Shown piece after piece: positions 23,201 through 38,200 of a DNA stretch of 64,000 nt. The translations under genes and the position numbers were made by a program. Below the pieces are notes generated by a model. It made no database searches. It was not told the origin of the DNA and saw nothing but the letters and a program-made list of their open reading frames with translations. The stretch comes from Mycteria americana. Taxonomy: Eukaryota; Chordata; Aves; Ciconiiformes; Ciconiidae. The stretch's first letter is position 1; every line of letters starts with the position of its first letter. The stretch is from assembly GCF_035582795.1 (NCBI RefSeq), contig NC_134367.1, forward strand, positions 85,481,062 through 85,545,061. Direction: 5' to 3'.

Positions 23201-26200
23201 GCTGACTGGGCTTAAACCACAACAGTTACCTATTCATCACTCACACAAACGGAGTCTGTCTGGAAGAGCCTTATTAAAAAATAATTAACATTACTGAGAG
23301 GTTTCAAAACCGTGTCTATAAAGGTGTCAGCAAGATACACTGGGCAGTGTATTCTTTCATCCCCTTTGAATATAAAGCCATACTAAAAAGCAAATTAAAC
23401 CTCACCTATTACAGTATAGCACAATTACTTAATGTGATCAGTTTAAAAGCAATCTGCCATTATTACCTTTTTCACAAAACTCTGAGAGGATAAAAGTTGT
23501 GACATGAAGGAGACTGACAAGAATTTGAAATGCCGAAGTTGTTTGTCTGAGTGAGACTCCACATTAAAGAGCTGCCCATCCTGATTTTTCAGCTTTGTCT
23601 TGCACGTTCTTGACTTTTTTGGCCCAGGATCATCTGTTGAAAACATTCGCAAAACAAATTTGCAGCCAAGAGAAAAAGACATTTGATTTCTCATTACAGA
23701 AACAAAGTGAAATTACAGTCAGATGCCTATCAAGGATAGTCATTCTGCAGTATCCAAAATCATGTCAAAGTTCCAAAAAAGATGCTCTGAAATACCACAG
23801 GAGAGAAATTTTTCATTTCAACAGCTTCAAAAGTAGTAGTGCCATTTCACTGCCGTTCCATCTGATCATTTTTATGTGAAGAATCTTCTTTTTTCTTGGT
23901 GCTTAAGCTATGGTACACTGGCTACAAACATGAGAGACTTTTGAGGCAGGACCACATACACTGTGCATCCCATATTTGGAAAAACTGCTTTCAGTGTCAT
24001 TACCTGGTCCTTCCTGGCTGAGAAAATGTATTCAAACAACAAATATGGCAAGTCCTAACTTAAAAAGAAACAAACAACCCTCACCCACCTTCCCAATGCT
24101 CTTTGAAATAACAGACTGGAAAAGTATTAAAACATATTGTTTAATTATTGCTCCACTATATTGTAGTAGAAAGAAATGAAACTTTAAAATAACCCAGAAA
24201 TGACTGGTAGTCCCTGGGATCTTGTCTGCTGTGAATAATTTAGTTGAAATAAAAAGCTATGATTTACTGTACATTTTAAATGAGGACTACTGTTTGATTC
24301 TAAGTGCTCAAATTAGTCTATAATTAAAAGGATTTTAAAAAAAAGAGTAATCGCATATCTTAGCCATTTTATTAAAAAAAAAATAAAGTCATTAGATTAA
24401 TTCTGTATCCCTTAGTCTTCTGTGTAGAGGAGTAATAGAATCATAGAATGGTTGGGGTTGAAAGGGACCTTTAAAGGTCATCTAGTCCAACCCCCCTGCA
24501 ATCAGCAGGGACATCTTCAACTAGGTCAGGTTGCTCAGAGCCCTGTCCAACCTGACCTTGAATGTTTCCAGGGATGGGGCATCTACCACCTCTCTGGGAA
24601 ACCCACTCTAGTGTTTCACCACCCTCATCGTAAAAAATTTCTTCCTTCTATCTAGTCTAAATCTACCCTCTTTTACTTTAAAACCATTACCCCTTGTCCC
24701 TTGTAATAGGAAGATTTACATGTGTTTGCTGGCTCTATTTTGTGGTTACCTTCTTTGTTCTCTGGCAGCTCTGTCAAGTACTGGATTATTTTCATCATGC
24801 TCTGGAACTGAGAACGTACATTAAATTCGCAACAGATGGAAATCCAAAATTCAGTGTCTGTTTCCAGAACAGCATCCTGTTTATGGTTTAGAAATAATAA
24901 AAAAAAAAAAAAAAAATCAAGAATTAAAAAAAAAATATTACTAATAATGATAAAAAGACTCAAAAACTCCTCAGTTTGTGAAAATGCTATGGTGAGCTGG
25001 ATACTGCCAGGATTAACACCAAGGGTAACAACAGCAAGCTCTTGGAGACAACATAGTTCCAGAGGGTGTAGAAAGAGATTAAATTGCTACAGCAAAGACT
25101 GTATCTTCTCACCAATGTTCATTTAATAGTTCTTTTAGTTTTCCCAATAAACTATGCTTTCACCTAATCCGAGGGCCTGCCTACACAAAAACATAATAGG
25201 GTTTTTATCTTGGTCTGTACAGGAAGACCAGTATCACGTTTCACAAACACAGTTAAAGAAAAAAAAACAAATTTAAAAATATTGAAGCACTTCATAATTA
25301 GATTATCAGCTCTTCAGGTCAAGGATTGCTGTACAATATGATCTGATTTATTGTTCAGGCTCCAGGACAAAACAATGTTGTACCTGCAACACGAATCGTA
25401 GTCAACATCACATCACCATCAGGTTCTGCTATAGCACAAGCTCAGAGCTCACTACTTATTTTAGCATAACCTAGGGGCTTATCTTGCACCGTCTTAAAGG
25501 CAAGACCATGAACTGAAAGGGGGAGATCAGTCTCTTGAGGAAAAAGTTAACCCCACTAGTCTTCTAACCTTGTCTGTGCTTGATGTCGCAGTCACAGTTT
25601 TGGTCACATACTGCTCAAACAGCAGCACCAGGAGAACCCAGAGGAACTTGTCTCCTCCCACCGTAGTGATCAGCTGGGCCAGGATTGGCAGGCGGCGGTG
25701 CTCCGGCACATGGGGCAAGGCATCCACAAACACACGAATGATCTTTATCACCACCTCTTCCACACTTCCCGAGGACTCTGACAAATCACTGTCTTCAGCC
25801 TATGTACAAACGGGTACAGCAGTTCAAACAGATTATTGCAGACGGGTACAAGTTCTTTCTTGTAAATTCGGAAAATGAGAGAAAGCACTACATGCCTGGT
25901 AACAGCATTACCAAAAGCATAATCTGAAGGAAAATCTAGTGCTCCAAAATAAACAGTTTTCAGTCACACAGTTCTTTCTCAGTGTTTAAGGAAGATGCCT
26001 CAAATAAAAGAAACAAAAAAGAGGGGGGAAAAAAAAGAGGGGGGGAAAAAAAAGAGGGGGAAAAAAAAAGAGGGGGAAAAAAAAAGAGGGGGAAAAAAAA
26101 AGAGGGGGAAAAAAAAAGAGGGGGAAAAAAAAAGAGGGGGAAAAAAAAAGAGGGGGAAAAAAAAAGAGGGGGGAAAAAAAAGAGGGGGGGGAAAAAAGAG

Positions 26201-29200
26201 GGGGGGGAAAAAAGAGGGGGGGGAAAAAAGAGGGGGGGGAAAAAAGAGGGGGGGGGAAAAAGAGGGGGGGGGGAAAGAGGGGGGGGGAAAGAGGGGGGGG
26301 AAAAAAGAGGGGGGGGAAAAAAGAGGGGGGGGAAAAAAGAGGGGGGGGGAAAAAGAGGGGGGGGAAAAAAGAGGGGGGGGAAAAAGAGGGGGGGGAAAGG
26401 GGGGGGGAAGGGGGGGGGGAAAGGGGGGGGGGAAAGAGGGGGGGGGAAGAGGGGGGGGGAAAGAGGGGGGGGAAAAAAGAGGGGGAAAAAAAAAGAGGGG
26501 GAAAAAAAAAGAGGGGGAAAAAAAAGGGGGGGAAAAAAAAGGGGGGGGGAAAAAAAGGGGGGGGGGGAAGGGGAAAAAGAGAAAAAAAAAAGTTACTTGG
26601 CATCAGCTGAAACAAGCAGGATGTTTTTAAGGGAAAGCAATGCCACATCCTTCTGAAAACTTTGCCTGTAAGCCTGATAGTTAGAGTATTCGATTCAAGG
26701 GTCTAGTAAAAATAATACAAGTAGGCTACATGATCTCAGGTAAGTAACATTAGGCTCTCCCCACACATAATAATTGTGTGTGCCATAAATAATTTGTCAC
26801 AGAAACTTGTGATGGCTGCTATGTAAGGTTTTATTTAAAAGAATTAAAAAAAAAAAAAAGAGAGAGAGAGACAGCAACTTGATTCCTCTAACAGAGATCT
26901 GCAAGAGGATGCAAAATGTGTATACGTATCATTAAAAAATAAACCAGAAAATCACCAGCCCATTGTTAGAAGAATTTTTTTCTTCCCAATTCATATTTAC
27001 CTAAGAAATTTATATGGCAGTTTTCATGTTTAAATCTATGAATGACTCTAGAATTAAGATTTATTAGGTGCAAGTGAAATCTGACTGAAGAAAAAGTGTC
27101 CCCTTTGAAAAACAATGATGTATTTTTGTTTTGGTTTATAACCGTTTATCTACGATGTCCAGCCAAAACCAAGAAAATGCACACAAACACCAGCTGGAAG
27201 AATAAAAGCATTTGTCAAATATTTCACCTTTCCACTTCCTTCAGACCACAACTACAATTGATATGACCATGACATATCATTACAGGGCTAATAACCTTCT
27301 TATTCCCAATGGCTCCTCTACTGAACTGGCCTGGTATTTTTATGATGAAAAACTGGAACTTAAAGTATGTTTCAGGTCCTCTTTAGTTGTGATACTGTTT
27401 CGGCTAAACCATTTATAAAGTGCAGGGGCTCATAAGATTAAAAAGCAGTAGTCTGATGAACTCAGAGTTGGTCAGACAAGGAGTAGTCTGTTAACATAGT
27501 TATTATATATAACTTAATATCCATCTAAAAATAATCCTAGAATAGGCTCCAACTTATTCTACCACTGATATTCTAAACCATTTACTCAATTAATAATCTT
27601 ATTGTTCACTTTTTTCTACTCCTTTCCATTAAGTAGACAAATTTACCTGTATAAGAGCAGGAATAACCATCTGCACCGTCTTATTAATTACTTGGAATGT
27701 GTAGGTATCATCCAGACGCAAGACATTTGCTCCCATGAATGTAAAAATGGGCATAATGTTATGGAGAACTTTATCCTGGAAAAGAAGACAGATGAGATTA
27801 GTTTGTTTTTTGAACTGTGCTGCTCTGCATATTATACCTTTAAGGCATTTCTTCTTCCCACAAATGCCACTAGATTCCTAAAAAAGGAAATGAGAATCAT
27901 TAGTACCTTCCAAAATCTCCACTAAAATAATTTTAAATGTATAGTGTCCCTTAAAGCTACCTACTATGTGATTGTTAAGAGTTCTATTATTTAGAAACCA
28001 AGATACACTTCTAAGCAAGTAATTAAAGAGTGGAAACAGAGTTTAGTCTAATGAAATACCTTGTATTCTTCAACTCAGTGCCATGGTAGTATGACAAGCA
28101 AAATCAGCTATGAGAGACTTGCAGAAGCACAAATGTGAGTGTGGCACAGATTCCAGTGATTTTTATACCTTTCCCACCCACTGTTTTTATACCTGTAAAA
28201 CATCTGCAATATCTACAATCATATAATGGAAACCAACCATGCTCATTTTAATTTTTGGCTTTTTTGGGGGGCTAGACTGTAATCACAGTAATTAATTTTA
28301 AGAGGGCTAGATTAAAGGTGTCACCTAGCTCAAGAGTTAGTTTCCTAGATTTTGCTGGAACTTAGAGCAAGAAGTTATGGGCACATTTTTCATTCAGTTT
28401 TAGTGAACTGAAGGAGTGTTTTAGATTTAAAGAGAGAGATGAGACTCATACAAAGCATTTCCTTGTATTCTGACCTTGAAAATCTTGTAAGAGCCAATAT
28501 TAACGTAGAATAAAAGCTCAGTTCTATAGCAGGTGATGGCAGTAAGATGGTGACAAAGAAAAACAACCCCAACAATAAAAAAGCCAAATCCTGCACAAAT
28601 TTGTCAAAAACATTCCAGTTTTGCCTTTTGGGAAAAGCACCTTCTTTCTAAATGTGTGGAGAAAGTACTCTGGTAAAGATAAAGATGCAAACTGAGTTTG
28701 ATACATTTGAATACAGTTTGCTGCTTTTATAGTTTCAAAGCAAAAGAATCTTACTTAGAAGAGTGAGTGTACAGTCAAATTTCAATCCATAGAAGAAAAG
28801 GCCTGTTTCTCGGTCAATTAAAATCAGACCAACCTGTTTTTATCATCAACTACAACTACATTTCTCAGTGTTGTACCAGATAGGAACTTGTAAGAATACA
28901 TGTGCTATCGGGCTAGATGTTTCCTCTCTTGTATATAAAAAAACAGGGGAATGCACGAGAACTTTGACCACAGCGGGAAGGTGAGGCAGGGCTGTTGTCA
29001 GACAGTTTCTTCCATTTCTAATTCGCTTCAATGCAAGTCATAAATGCCTAGTGACCAAAGCATGAAGACAGAGGTCTGTTTTCAAGTAAAATGGAATAGA
29101 AAGCCCTAAAAGAGCAGGGAACCTGTAAATCTTGCCTCTTGCTCCTTTCAGAAAGTTTCTCCCCATAGAACAGCTCTATATGTTCTCCAGTCTTCCCAAT

Positions 29201-32200
29201 TACTTGGAACCTGAAGAGAAGATCTGACACCTAAATTTCAGGTACTACTTACGGGAAACATGCCAGCAACAGCACCAAGGAGAAGCAGTGCATGGTGGTG
29301 TGTCTGGGGCATTTTAGAAATCCTGATGCACTGAACTATCACTTCCACGTTGAATTTTTCTTTGTCAAGGATATCTGCAAGTAAAAAATATTTGCTGATT
29401 AACACTTTAATGGTCAACCATTTACGAATAAACAGTACACTCAAGCACTGGTTTCAATTTGCAAACCATACCTAAGGGATCTACAAAAAATGATTTAAGA
29501 AGGCAAACTTGCATACCCTATAGAGGAACCCATCTCTCCTCAACAATACAGCGTAGACTGAGAGAAGAAAAAAGTTAAAGGCCATTGTTTTAATGCTGTA
29601 CTGGTGAGAGAAGTACTAAGAAAGGAGTCTGGCAATTTTTACCTGCTGGGATCTTGCTACCATCTGAAGACAATTTCTGACAGATGTTTAGCAGGCAGCT
29701 GAGGATTAGCTGCTTTGTATATTCCATATTTTCTTCTTCTGATGCCATAGGTTCCAGACACCTATACATTCAGGAAAAAAATTAGAGATTGAAAAAGGAG
29801 ACAGAAAAGTAAGTGACCAAACTGCATATTAAGACACAAATAAGAAACTGCAATCTTCATTCTACAGAAGTTCTAAATTGAGGCTTCTAAAAAGTGTTTG
29901 CCAAAAAGTATCTCTTCTTTTTTGTTTTCAAATAGATCAATTGGTCTAATAAAAGACATTTATCAAAGCACTGCCAAGAGTATAAGATGATTACCTGAAA
30001 TATGATTGCCAGTCTATGTAAAGGCAAGTCATAAGGAAAAAAGATAAATACCCAATCTCTATGTAAACTTTCCTAAGTGCCTGGAGATTGGGCTGGCAGG
30101 AAAAGCGATAGTTTACTTAGGTTGCACTGGATGAAGGCTGTTCCACAATGTTTCGGGAGGAATTTTAAAGCTTAGAGTATTACTGTAATAGTTCTGCAAA
30201 AGACACAAGTCCCGTCAATTGTGCCAGTTTTAGCACAGGTGTCATCCTTCTTAGCAATCCCAAGCCTCCCACCTGAGAAACAAAGTCTTCACATAAGAAG
30301 CTATGCATCAGGTAAAAATCTTAAATAAAAGCCCATCACATTGGTTAAAGGCCAAAAAAGTCGTAACAACTTCCCATTCCCCTCATCTGATTTACCTAAA
30401 AGAAGTTCAAGTAAAAAAGGCAAGCTAAGCTACAAAACATGGCAACAAAGCAGAGAGAAAGTAGCCCATATTTTAACGCTTTACAGTGTCTGCTGCAGAA
30501 GAGAAAGCTCGAGGACTCATGTGTTATGGAGGCATGATTACCGGCTCAGCAGGTTAAAAAGCGCAGGTAGCAATGCTTGGGGACGTCTAAGTTTCTTCTT
30601 ATGCTGCAGTAATTCCAGAATAAGCATAACCCTCTGCCAGCTGAAGTGGTTTGTTTCTGGTGCCAATTCTGCATCTTGAGGCTTTCTAAAAAGATAAGAC
30701 AAAAAATCAGGATATACATTTGCAAAGAAAATAGTACAGTGTTTCAGGGAACAAACACATGCATAAGTAAAAAAAGGCAAATTTTCTTTCACATAGTCAT
30801 ATCCTTTACTGCTTCTCCTGGGAGAGGTGGCAATGTGGGGGCTTTTGATTGAAGCAGCAACACATTTTAAACAATCAACAGAAAATCCAGACCAAACTTG
30901 AAAAAACAAACAAGTATAGCATGCCTTCTGTGTATACAAAAATTCTACACAATGAAGCAGACTTCTGTGGAAAAAAAATAAAATCTGTTACCAAATAACT
31001 GTCGAAACGCTGATCTGCTTGCCATCCAGGAAACTTGCATCTTCAGAACTACTAGTGTCTGACTGCTGACTAGGCAGGCAATGGGTGTGTGTGCAAGCAT
31101 GTGTGTTTATAAACTCTGACAGACACAGTTTACAGATGGATCAATCTAATAGGTGATGATCTTTAAAAAAGGTCAAGTGAAGGAAAATAAGAACAGCTAT
31201 TCTAGGTCAATCCAAGAAAACCAACTCAACATCCTATTTCAACAAGGGCTGACAGCTGACGCTTAAAGAAGAGAGTAAGTACAGTGGACAAAACAGCTCC
31301 TTCCTTATGAGAATGGAGAAAAGAAACGAGATGAAAAGATCTAAAAATTAATGATTATATTAACATTTTAACTGAAAGAAAATACTGGTTTTCAGCCAAC
31401 TAACAGGAACATTTTGATGAGCATCTATAGGCTTCAGCCATGTGTATGTAATTTGTCCATACATCTTTATTACTAAACAAATTTAATACCTACAAAAATT
31501 AATCTTGTTCAACTGTGACAAGCTAGATTCTATAAGAGCAAATGTCAACATTAAAACTACTGGATTTTTTTTTTTTTTTTTTAAATTTTGACTATAGTTC
31601 CATCAGTTCTCAAACAGCAACATGAGTTGGTTTTCTCCTGCCAAAAGTAGCTCAGAGTTATTTTACCGTGCAGGGGAAAAGAAGAAATAGATGCTTATGC
31701 TTTCAATGCAAACTATGCAATGCAGTAAAACACGTGGTGTTTTCGAGTTGTACAGATATTATGTTTGGGTTTCTAGTTATTTTACCTCTGTTGCTGCATT
31801 TTCTGCCTTCTAGTTTGCTGAACAGTGGCCAGACTTTTGGTTTTCTCAGGAGGCTCCAGTTCTCTGACAATCTGCTCAGCACACACTGAAATCTGAAACA
31901 AAGAACAACAATGCAAGTACCAATGAACAACGTGTCGTATCACATCTACGCCCCCTCCTTTTTTTTAAAACACATCCCCTTCATGCACATATGGGTATAT
32001 AATCCACATATTCAAGTCATATCTCAGAAAATGAAAATCAGTGCAGCAGAAAGAAGTGACTTCTCCTGAATTCATTCACATAGTATAGTAAATGACTGAT
32101 GCATGGCTTTTAAAGAAATACCTTCTAAAAGCAGTCATTTAACAAACTTTTCATGCCATTAACACAATTATATTATCTGACAAAGAGTTTCCGATCCCTT

Positions 32201-35200
32201 TCATGCTATGAATGATATAACCAGTGTTACTTAATGTAGCAACACAGAACCACCGCAACAGGTTTGAACATATTTCTGTGTTCTGAAGTTTGCCACTTAC
32301 CCCTTTAAACACACTGCTAATTGTCTGGGCACAAAGCGGGTTCTTACAGTTTAACAGTAAGTCAAACAATACTTTTAATAGCTTCTGTTGCACCATCCCA
32401 TCTGACACAGCTGCAAAGAATGGTTTAGTAATCTACAAAAGAGAAAAAAGAAAGGATGCAGAGAGCTTTACTGTACGAGGGTAACAAAATCACAAGCTAT
32501 GGCACTTATGTTAGATTATGTATGACACACCCAATCACACACACATGTTAGCATGAACATACATTGTAAAAATCTGCATATTAACTATGTATTTGTATAT
32601 ATCCAGGAACCCTTAGATACAAAGCACATAACTTCTGAAATATTCATCAGACTTACTAATTCCTGAAATTTTTCACACAGCATGCCTGGTGGGGGGAACA
32701 AATTTGCTGTTGCCAGCCTTTGGTAAGTATACGTTAATACCTGGCTAATAGAAGGCCTGAATTTGGACTCTCCTTCAGATGAGACTATTTCTCACCTACT
32801 GTATTTTCTTGACAATTTTTCCTCAGAAGAAAAACATGAAGTAAAGCTCCTGCCTGACTGACAAAAACTAAGGACAGTGGAACAGTAGTATCTGCAGGCA
32901 ATGATACAGGTATGCATCTGCATGGAAATACAATGATATTTCTATTCCGTATTCGTCAAAATGCAAAAATAAAGCAAGCAGCAATTTCTCCTTCTGGTAA
33001 GCTTAAGAGAGAAAGTTTTGCAGCCTGTTTAGATGTTTCAAAGACACTATGGAGACCCTGAAAACTTGCACTAAAAGAAAGACAGGTCAAAAGCTATGGA
33101 CTCCTTAACACAGAATGAGTCCTTGTAAATCCACTGCTATTTGCTTTAAGAATAAAAATAAACTAAAGATCTTTCATAAAGCCATACCTGCCCAAGTGCT
33201 GTGATCTGAAATGGTGGAATTTCTTCATAGATTTTCTTGGCAGCGTGCAGACTTTTGATAAATAAATCCAGACTCTGCTGATTCTTGCACAAGAGGGTTG
33301 CTGAATATTCATTAAACTTTCCAAGGATGAGATGCAGGAGAACAACTTCGTCTTTCAACATTGCCTCAGGTTTCTTAAAGACCTTCTCTAGCAACCGGTC
33401 TAGTACAGGCAAGAGGTGAGAAAGAATCATCTGCAAACAAAGGAAATTTATAACAGAAGTTATTACCCATTCTCATTTTAACAAACTTCCAATAGCACAG
33501 GTTCATTTTACTGCAACATCCCCTCTCCGGTAACACACTGCATACAGTATTTTATGCAACAGCTATTCAAGAGGAAAAATACAAGACTTATTGTGAGATT
33601 ACCACAAGCACATGCTCATCTCCTTTGCTGTTCTCCTTTGCAGGTAGTATTTAATATTTTTAAAGTACAGAAACAAGGCAATTTTTTTCACCAATTTATG
33701 ATTGCTATCTCCTACAAAACCAAAATGTGAGACAACAACGCTCATTCTCTATGCAGTTCACAATCCTTTCAAGACACACACAACTGAACAGAGCATAAAA
33801 ATTCACAATTTAATTCATTTTTTGCATATTGAACTCATGTATTTTCCAGCACTTAGAGAATTCTGAATATACTAGATCAGAGAAGGTTAATACATACAAA
33901 TAAAATTGATAGTACTACCTAATACATTACAATTCTGTACAGAAAACTCTATATTCACTGATATCTAACCAAGGTCATAAATTTCTTCTGGAAGAATCTT
34001 CTTCTGAAACAGTCGTTTTCAGTAACATCAGTAACAACATTCTTTCCTTAAGAACTCCAGTGCAAAATTCTGCAGCCCTTGCATTCCTGGATGGAGCATG
34101 CAAATATTTTTTGTTTCATTAAATCATACTTTGCAGCACTACTGCATATTATTAGAGGTGTCAATGCCTAATAGTCTAACACATTATGAAGTTATTTAAC
34201 AGCATTATTACTAAATGAAATTTGATTTCAGCATTTCAATCAAGTGCAGAACCCATAAAACAACTAGAAAGGCAGCACTTACCTCACCATGGACTTCATG
34301 AAGAATTTTCATTAAGTTTCTTGCAATATATGATGGGAAAATAGGGTTCTGTACACAATCAACTATGCTTTCCAAAGCTTCCAACAATTTTTTCTTCTGG
34401 GATTTCTGTTTTGGTTGTGCCTCAAGCTCCTCAAATAGAGTTTCCATAATCTAGTTCATTAACAAAGTGAAAATTAAGTTCTTTCCCTGCAATAAAAATG
34501 CCTTAAAACAATGTTCATTCAATGCTTTTGTAATAATGCAATCTAGATAAAAACAGAATTCTTCATCTGTAAATAAACCAGAAGTTAATACCTCTTATTT
34601 GACTGATATTCTCAATTCTCTGTATATAATAAATCACTTGAATGCTTTTATGGTCCTTTAAAAAAAAAAATAAAAAGATCGGTCTACTACATATACAATG
34701 AACTTTCCCAGTTAACTTGATTTCTTTTAGAAAAGATGGGAGCTCACAGCAGCAGACAAAACTTGTATTAATGTATACCTTAATAACAGAAATACCTGTG
34801 TTATGTATGTAGGGTCAGATATGATCTCTTCTGTCTTTTGCTCCAAATGCTGAAGAACAGGATGAAATAGAGACTCCTTTATCCCTCTCAACGAATGGAG
34901 GCAGTTGAGAGCAGCCCTTCGAACTTCGCTCACAGGACTACCCAAGTTAATTAGCAAAGATATCACCACTGCCGAAAGAGCGAGGGAAGGAAGGAGGAAA
35001 AGACAACAGAATAAAGTGAGTGGTCAGAATTTTACTGTATCTGTCCCTGAAGAGGCATCAACATTACTTTGGAATTACAAAGTCATCTCTTTTCACTATA
35101 AACCTCTAGACTACACAAAACCAACATGAATCTCACAGATCCATGGCTCTGAACTTCTTCATCACAGTCCTTATATTCACATTTAAGCTCAGAGAGTTCA

Positions 35201-38200
35201 TATATTGCTTCTGACTGCCACATCCTCATACTGCACACAAAGTAAGGTGCTGTAAGTGACTTCTTCAGCATAGAGGCATGTTTCTTTAAACTTTTAAGAT
35301 TAAAAAAAAGTGGTTTCACCTACTTCCAAGCTTGGGCTAGTAACTGCAGCACTGAATCAGCAAGGAAGAGAGCTGTCCCAGCCTCGTGCAGCTAAACACA
35401 AATAACTATAGATACCCTTCATCATGGTATAAAATACAGTAATGTTGCACAAAATTAAAAAATACTGTGATTAAGTCTTAAGATGAGAGATAGATACTGT
35501 TTTATTTTACCTGGAGATGATGGCGATAGCAGCTGTTTCTTTTTTTGGTATGTCTGTGATTCAAGCAGTGCATAGCCAATATATAGAGCTTGAGTCTGTA
35601 GCATTGCATTGACCTCACAGTTCAGATGATTTGAAAGGTTGTAACTGTAAGTCCATAAAATTGAAAGGAATTTGAAGAGAACCTCTGAATCTTTTAGATG
35701 TACCTTAAATTTAACCAAAAAGAAAAGAAAAAAAGAAAAAAAGAGAAAAGCACTTGTTTAATAACTTTAATTTATTTGGCAAACTACTACTCACAACATC
35801 TGATAAACCACCCAAATCAAAGGTGTACACAGAAAGAGAACCAAAGAGTAAGAGACAGTGTCTTTTGGGAAGAAAAAGTTATTGAGTAGATGCTTTTGGG
35901 TAAACAGTACTTGCATGTGTATACAAGTCCACATGTTGCTTAACACCTGGCTTATTTAGTTTAATAGATAACTTGTAGTCTACAGGTATGTAAACACAAG
36001 GGATTTTTTTTTATCATAACAGACTGAAAACACATCCATACGAACACCTGTATAGTGTGTAAACTGCGCAAGAAAATTGTTATATGCAAAATAAAGAACT
36101 TCTATTTCCTGTTTTGTGCAGCAGTAATCTTAATATTAAAAGTGCTCTAAGTAATCCCTGACTTTTTCATCAGTCATACAAAGTGATTTTCAGAAGTCTA
36201 TAAACTAGCGTCTCAGAAGAGCTGGCCATCCAATTTCCTTGTACAGCACAGCTTTCTGTGCTGAATATTCACACTAAACTTTATTCTTAGAATTTGTCCT
36301 GGATTGGCTGTATAGGCTTTATAATAATAGAGCATGGACCAAAATTAACAAACTCTGAATCATAAATGTATCACTGACCATCGCAGACACAGGTCAGAGT
36401 GCCTTCTCCTTCCCCCCTCCCCAACAGTAATAGCTGCTCCAAGAAGATTCAATTCAGTTTTCACATATCTACACCCAATTACCTTAACTTTGCTTTAGGA
36501 CCTTTCTGTCAAAAATTAATGAGGATAGCTTCTGATTTTGAAGCAGTTACCTTGTCTTCTAATAGTATCCCAAATCAATTTAAACTTCTTGCTTACTACA
36601 TGGTCTGGCAACAGCTAGCATGCTTTCTGTCTGCAAGATGCTCTCTGGAATCCTAAGAGCTCTTCATTCATCAAACAGGAGTGCCCACTCAACGTCCCGC
36701 AGACCAAACACAGCTTGCCCAGAACAACTGATACAGCTTCTGACATACTCTTGCCTATTCTCTTTTCCACAAGTCCACCAAGATCTAGGTTCTAGTTATA
36801 GTAAGTGTTCTGGAGTGGGCAAAAATCTCTTTCTTGTCCCTTTCACATTAAACACCCTCAAAATCAGCAGTAGTCCACAAGTGAAAGCAGCAAATTATTA
36901 CTGCAGCTGTTGCCTTCACTAGGTCCTAGGACATTACTAACCCCATTCCACAAACCTTCTATAGTCCCTCCTCCCTCCTTCTGTTCTGTGTACCCAGCTT
37001 GCACAGTCAAAAATCCCACCAAAATAACATCCTTGCTTCCCTGCTGACAGCCTTTAACTACCCAGGCACTGAATCAATCTCTTTAACAGCTCAGAGTCAG
37101 TACAATTTCACTAGATCTTGGAGTGACTTATAATTAGACAGTTATATACAGGAATTAACATCAGAACCAAGTTTTGTTATGAAATAGTTGCTATTCTTTC
37201 CTTCCTCTGTTTGTGTTTGTCATGTGCTGTTCTTGATGAAACAGCATCAAATTCCTGTAACAGCGGCTTTGTGTCAATTACTTGCTTCTCTTTTCCTCAG
37301 AATGTACAGTTATTACTCCCTGTCATCTAAAATCCAGACTGCCAAAATCCCTTATTCTCTTCACAAAAATGTAGCACTCAATGTGGGTGAGAAAAAATGA
37401 GATGATGTTATAAGGAAACATACAATGTCTTCTAAAAGTTTGCCTTTCCATTTTTGTATTTAAAAACTAACAAATTTTACAGAGCAACTGTTTGCTTTGC
37501 TCCCAGATAGGTCCAAAACTTTTAGCTCAAACTTCAAGCTCTTGCCCTTGTCCTGCAAATCAGTGTTATGTTTTCACCTTTGTCTCAAGTAGTCCATTTA
37601 TTGTTTTTTTACTTTAGTTTTCTGTTATTACATTTAAATAAGGTTAACTAATCAGCTGAAGCTTAGACTTTCATCTGCTCACAGTACTAGCATGCCACAA
37701 GCAGTGTTACATGACCAGTTCTCCATTTTTCTCAGTTTTCCTTAAAATTATGTAACTGCATAATAGTTGATGATTAATAATTCAGAGCAACAAAAATAAC
37801 ACCTTGAGTAAGAGATTCATCAATGCTCTGTACTGGACAGCATTGCTTCCCTCACTAGCTCCACAGACAAGTAGGTCAAATAGCCCCAACAGGAGGTGCA
37901 GGTAGTCTTGGCTATCTTGATTCAGAGATTCGGGATTCCACCAAGTTTCCTCTAAAAAATACAGGTTATAGATAAGACACAAGTGGATGCATATGAACAC
38001 CTTCAGAAACCAAGAGAAAACAGACACCTCTAGTTAAAAGATGACAATACATTTGGCTGATTTCATTTTCACAAATAAATAATCTTTACAGATCTCAGTA
38101 ACAACAAATGAAGAAGGTTAGGGAAGCAAGGCTTGCTTGTTTCCAACAACTTCTGAAGACAAAAATATTAACCTTCCTTCTTCACTTCAATGATATAAAA

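Noticed and set aside
26017..26592. CRISPR-like array
   Set aside because: Regular units but no spacers; it is a continuous homopurine tandem repeat in a vertebrate intron.
25982..26656. Open frames of 211-224 codons (lysine/glycine on plus, proline/phenylalanine on minus)
   Set aside because: They are produced by the homopurine minisatellite and contain no start context, domain or complexity of a real protein.
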